33,676 nucleotides of DNA from an uncultured Bacteroidales bacterium (GTDB lineage: Bacteria; Bacteroidota; Bacteroidia; Bacteroidales; FEN-979): NCBI GenBank assembly GCA_903916595.1, contig CAIWXI010000105.1, positions 1 through 33,676 on the forward strand. Direction: 5' to 3'. Both the position numbers and the translations under genes were made by a program. Of this stretch, positions 30,517 through 33,676 are shown piece after piece. The notes beneath the pieces were generated by a model, which was given only the letters and a program-made list of their open reading frames with translations, searched no databases and had not been told where the DNA came from. Position 1 is the stretch's first letter. Each line of letters opens with the position of its first letter.

Positions 30517-31449
30517 ATGGAGCAGCTTAAAGTAGTTTCGGTAAACATTTCAGCAGGCAAAGGCACGATAAAAACGCCTGTCAAAGAGATCAACCTGACC
30601 CAACAGGGTGTTGAGGGCGATGCCCATTCAGGTCAATGGAACAGGCAGATCAGCATACTGGGCATGAACAGCATCAGGAAAACGAGGCAACAGGCTGGCC
30701 GTACGATACTTCCCGGTGAGTTTGCCGAAAATATCAGCCTGGAAGGTTTTGATTATACCCAGGTTCACCCTCTCGACCGGTTTACCTGTGGCGGGACTGA
30801 GATCGAAGTAACCCAGATCGGCAAGGAATGTCATGGGACTTCGTGTGCAATTTTCAAGGAAACAGGTGACTGCGTGATGCCTAAGGAAGGGATTTTTGCA
30901 CGTGTTCTCAACCCGGGAATGATCCGTGCAGGGGATGTGCTGGAATTTCACCCGAAAATGTTCAGGGCGCTTGTGATCACACTCAGCGACCGGGCCAGTT
31001 CGGGAGAGTATGAGGATAAATCGGGAGCGAGGCTTCAGGAGATTTTACACTCATTTTTTCATGAGCAGGGATTGAATCTATATATCCATCATTCGCTGAT
31101 TCCCGATGATCCTCATAAACTCGAAGAACTGGTACACAAGGCAAAAGATGAACTCGTCGATATTCTGATCACTACCGGCGGTACAGGCATAGGCTTCAGG
31201 GATTTTACTGTGGATATCATAAAACCCAGGCTCGACAAGGAAATACCGGGGATCATGGAGATGATCAGAATGAAATACGGAGCCCTGAAACCACAGGCCT
31301 TACTCAGCCGCTCTGTTGCAGGGGTTATGGGCAAAACGCTGGTGTTTACCCTTCCCGGCAGCGTAAAAGCCGTAAATGAGTATATGGATGAGATCCTGAA
31401 ATCCATGCTGCACATGATACATATGCTGCATGGCCTTGATGCCCACTGA
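30517..31449 (+). CDS. MOSC-MogA/MoaB fusion protein
   Basis: An N-terminal MOSC domain (about 1-147) has GDAHSGQWNRQISIL, GEFAENISLEG and the conserved cysteine region ECHGTSCAIF. It is fused to a MogA/MoaB molybdopterin adenylyltransferase domain (about 150-310), with LVITLSDRASSGEYEDKSG, ITTGGTGIGFRDFT, LSRSVAGVMG and TLPGSVKAVNEY. The MogA part would adenylylate molybdopterin for MoeA. MOSC domains handle sulfur or carry cofactor, so one chain may combine two late steps. I start at the ATG 1 bp after the moaC stop; an ATG at 30499 overlapping moaC would add six residues. Confidence 0.88.
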   Translation: MEQLKVVSVNISAGKGTIKTPVKEINLTQQGVEGDAHSGQWNRQISILGMNSIRKTRQQAGRTILPGEFAENISLEGFDYTQVHPLDRFTCGGTEIEVTQIGKECHGTSCAIFKETGDCVMPKEGIFARVLNPGMIRAGDVLEFHPKMFRALVITLSDRASSGEYEDKSGARLQEILHSFFHEQGLNLYIHHSLIPDDPHKLEELVHKAKDELVDILITTGGTGIGFRDFTVDIIKPRLDKEIPGIMEMIRMKYGALKPQALLSRSVAGVMGKTLVFTLPGSVKAVNEYMDEILKSMLHMIHMLHGLDAH

Positions 31450-31470
31450 AGTAACTGATAAATCATGATT

Positions 31471-32157
31471 ATGAAAAAATTCATACTGCTTTTCCTGATG
31501 ATCTCTGGTGTTTATCCCTTGCAGAAGATAATGGCTCAGATCAAAGGCCCTGAAGTTTCGAAACTGACAAACCAGATCGTCAATTCAAGAAAAACCAGCA
31601 ATGACCTTCTTAGAAAGTACTCCTGGACCTCCCGCACTGAAGTATTAAAATCCAAAAAGATCCTGAACGTAATGATCGAGAAGAACCAGTTCGATCAGAA
31701 CGGTCAGCTCGTTCGTAAAACCCTCAATGAACAGGGTGCTAAAATGCCCAAAACATTCCTCATACGTAATATCGCCGAAAATGAGAAAGAAAACATTGAG
31801 AAATACCTTTTTGGCTTACGCGATTTCCTGAAAAAATATTCGCTTCCTGATATCGATCAGTTGAGGAGTTTCATTGGATCTGCTGCCTTGCAGGTAATTG
31901 ATTCGACCCACGAGTATGTTTTTACAGGAAAAAACGTGGAGGGAGAAGGGGACCAGCTGATATGGTGGGTTGAAGACTTACATTTTACTACAGCAAAAAT
32001 AGAAGTCCACATGATATATAACAAAGATATCGTCTACTTCACGGGGACTTTCACGAGACTCAAGAACGGTCTTAATTACATGGTTTATGCGGAAGCATTG
32101 ATTCCTTCGAAAAAGATGACGCTTCAACTTCAAAATTACGATTACATCCAGGAATGA
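31471..32157 (+). CDS. Secreted protein of unknown function
   Basis: I do not recognise this 228-residue protein. From MKKFILL it has a signal peptide of about 22 residues ending KIMAQ. A charged helical stretch follows (residues 25-105), then a region rich in alternating hydrophobics (WWVEDLHFTTAKIEVHMIY, DIVYFTGTFTRL, LNYMVYAEALI) suggesting beta strands, so a periplasmic beta-rich fold is likely. It contains no obvious metal or enzyme motif. It follows the MOSC-MogA gene by 21 bp and could be the last gene of the operon, but a function in cofactor synthesis is not supported. An ATG two codons earlier (31465) is an alternative start. Confidence 0.6.
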   Translation: MKKFILLFLMISGVYPLQKIMAQIKGPEVSKLTNQIVNSRKTSNDLLRKYSWTSRTEVLKSKKILNVMIEKNQFDQNGQLVRKTLNEQGAKMPKTFLIRNIAENEKENIEKYLFGLRDFLKKYSLPDIDQLRSFIGSAALQVIDSTHEYVFTGKNVEGEGDQLIWWVEDLHFTTAKIEVHMIYNKDIVYFTGTFTRLKNGLNYMVYAEALIPSKKMTLQLQNYDYIQE

Positions 32158-32210
32158 TCTTCTATCTTACATTTTCGGGACTGTAAAGTACCAAAAAAGA
32201 AATTTTGATG

Positions 32211-32218
32211 TATCTTTG
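32211..32218 (+). promoter_or_regulatory. Promoter -7 element of the sensor kinase gene
   Basis: TATCTTTG matches TAnnTTTG and predicts a start near 32225, about 37 nt before the TTG start at 32262. No -33 TTG at the expected distance was seen. Confidence 0.45.
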
Positions 32219-32261
32219 ATAAGACTTCTAACAAATTCAACGCTTTAACGTTTAGATACTT

Positions 32262-33676
32262 TTGAAAAAGTCCGACAACAAATCAGATGCTGCTGCTATC
32301 CTGTGGCAGAAAGCCGAAGATCGCTTGAGAAAGAAAAATGAAGAACTGGCAGTACAGCTGCAGATCAAGTCATTAGATACTGAGACTCTGAAGTTGATCC
32401 ACGATCTTGAAGTGCATCAGATAGAGCTTGAAATGCAGAACGAAGAGCTGTTACAGACAAAACTGCTGGCAGAATCAGCCGCCGATAAGTATTCTGAACT
32501 TTACGATTTTGCACCCTCGGGATATTATACGCTTTCAAAGGGGGGCGAGATCATTGAGTTAAATCTTCTTGGAGCGCAATTTCTGGAGAAAAACCGGGAC
32601 TATTTGAAAAACCGGCGATTTGACCTTTTTGTTTCGAGAGACTCATTAGCAACCTACAATCTATTTTTTGAAAAAGTATTTCAAAGCAAAAAAAATGAGT
32701 CTTGCGATCTGGTCCTGTTGCGTGATGACGATACTCCCATAAATGTCCACCTTTCTGGGATTATCAGGAGCGATGGCTCACAATGCCTTGTAAGCGCAAC
32801 TGATATTACCGAAAAAATGCATTCCGAAAAGGCTGTTCATGACAGTGACGAGAAATACCGCTTGCTGGCCGATCATATGACCGACATTGTTTGGCTGATG
32901 GATATGGATTTCAGGGTCACATACCAAAGTCCTTCCTCTGAAAAGTTGCGTGGCTTTACGTTGGAGGAAATGAAAGAGGTGCCGATGGAAAAGAACCTCG
33001 CACCTGAATCACTCAAAGTGGCGTTGGAATCGTTTCAAAGGGAGATGCAAAAGGTTGCCACCCATGACGATTATTCACCCCTCAATACTTTGGAACTTGA
33101 ATATTACTGTAAAGATGGCACTACCGTCTGGCTGGAAAATAAATTCAGCCTCATACGGAACGCTGAGGGAAAACCAGTTGCAATACTTGGTGAAGGAAGA
33201 GACATCGGCGCTCGCCGACGGATGGAAAAAGCCCTGAAAAACAGCGAGAGCCATTCCCGCGCGATTATTGCAGCTATCCCCGACATGATGTTTATGGTAA
33301 ACAGCGAGGGAGTTTACATTGATTATAAAGCTGCAGCCGAAGACCTTGCTTATCAAACACAGTCTATTATCGGCTTGAAGAACCGTGACATCATGCCCAC
33401 AGAATTTTCCGACCTTATCGATGAAAAAATACGTCTTTGCATTCAGACCAGGCAAATGCAGCAGTTTGAATATCAATTGCCATTGCCAGAGAAAGGGATT
33501 CGCGATTTTGAGGCACGGATGGTGCCTAACGGCCCTGATGAAGTAGTTGCCATTGTTCGCGATGTTACGGAACGAAAAAAAGCAGAAGCTGAAATAATAC
33601 TTAAAAACGAAGAACTGATCAGGGCAAATGCCGAGAAGGACAAATTCTTTTCGATCATTGCCCATGATCTGCGCAG
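32262..33676 (+). CDS. PAS-domain sensor histidine kinase, 5' part (runs off the window)
   Basis: The frame opens after a TAG at 32253-32255; the first plausible start is TTG at 32262 (KKSDNKSDAAAILWQKAEDRL). The visible 471 residues comprise an N-terminal coiled coil (about 10-75, with HDLEVHQIELEMQNEEL) and three PAS domains near 74-190 (YDFAPSGYYTLSKGGEI), 196-320 (ADHMTDIVWLMD) and 329-445 (IAAIPDMMFMVNSEG). The start of a HisKA domain, KDKFFSIIAHDLR, has the phospho-acceptor His 468 just before the window ends. No membrane segment is seen, so it is probably a cytoplasmic sensor. Ligand and partner regulator are unknown. Confidence 0.85.
   Translation, partial: MKKSDNKSDAAAILWQKAEDRLRKKNEELAVQLQIKSLDTETLKLIHDLEVHQIELEMQNEELLQTKLLAESAADKYSELYDFAPSGYYTLSKGGEIIELNLLGAQFLEKNRDYLKNRRFDLFVSRDSLATYNLFFEKVFQSKKNESCDLVLLRDDDTPINVHLSGIIRSDGSQCLVSATDITEKMHSEKAVHDSDEKYRLLADHMTDIVWLMDMDFRVTYQSPSSEKLRGFTLEEMKEVPMEKNLAPESLKVALESFQREMQKVATHDDYSPLNTLELEYYCKDGTTVWLENKFSLIRNAEGKPVAILGEGRDIGARRRMEKALKNSESHSRAIIAAIPDMMFMVNSEGVYIDYKAAAEDLAYQTQSIIGLKNRDIMPTEFSDLIDEKIRLCIQTRQMQQFEYQLPLPEKGIRDFEARMVPNGPDEVVAIVRDVTERKKAEAEIILKNEELIRANAEKDKFFSIIAHDLR

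Noticed and set aside
32158-32261. Terminator between the unknown secreted protein and the sensor kinase
   Set aside because: Only a 4-bp stem (AACG/CGTT) is visible and there is no U-run.

Overview
The window looks like chromosomal DNA from a Bacteroidota bacterium, most likely an environmental, largely anaerobic member of the Bacteroidales/Marinilabiliales type. Three things support this. It carries type IX secretion (T9SS) genes porV, two porU-like sortases, a PorP/SprF protein and GldJ. Many intergenic regions hold a Bacteroidota-type -7 promoter element TAnnTTTG. It encodes a tungsten-type aldehyde:ferredoxin oxidoreductase. I see no rRNA, tRNA, CRISPR array, phage gene or insertion sequence.

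Layout. Positions 1-8944 read leftward: the 5' end of rpsF, ispF, porV and two tandem porU paralogues. Positions 9136-15311 read rightward: porP/sprF-like, gldJ, murF, anmK and folC (secretion, peptidoglycan synthesis and recycling, folate). Positions 15351-16156 (thiS-like, thiF-like, leftward) are divergent from aor (16434-18593). An unrelated stretch follows: a GH29 alpha-L-fucosidase, a ferritin-like/VIT fusion (MbfA-like), methylglyoxal synthase, a Rieske oxygenase and P5C dehydrogenase. From 24825 a compact rightward run encodes a ModE-type regulator, a WtpABC tungstate/molybdate transporter, MoeA, MoaA, MoaC and a MOSC-MogA fusion. A secreted protein of unknown function and the 5' part of a PAS-rich sensor kinase end the window.

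The most coherent theme is tungsten/molybdenum use: import (wtpABC), pterin synthesis (moaA, moaC), metal insertion (mogA domain, moeA), a sulfur-carrier pair (thiS/thiF-like) beside the consumer enzyme (aor), and a one-domain ModE regulator. Two dyads with the same geometry (7 bp-N10-7 bp, right half CATATCG) lie upstream of aor and upstream of the regulator, so they are candidate operators joining the two loci into one regulon.

The most unusual feature is a set of short tandem arrays, mostly with 7-bp units, at gene borders. One family (roughly ATRKCRG) begins at, or supplies, the stop codons of several unrelated genes. Another (ATCGTAC/ATCGTAA) forms an 18-unit leader just before aor and a 4-unit leader before ispF, in the same orientation. 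An 8-bp family (TTCACCAT) follows aor and moaA, with a 22-bp perfect hairpin at the aor stop. A heptamer array also lies inside the moeA reading frame.
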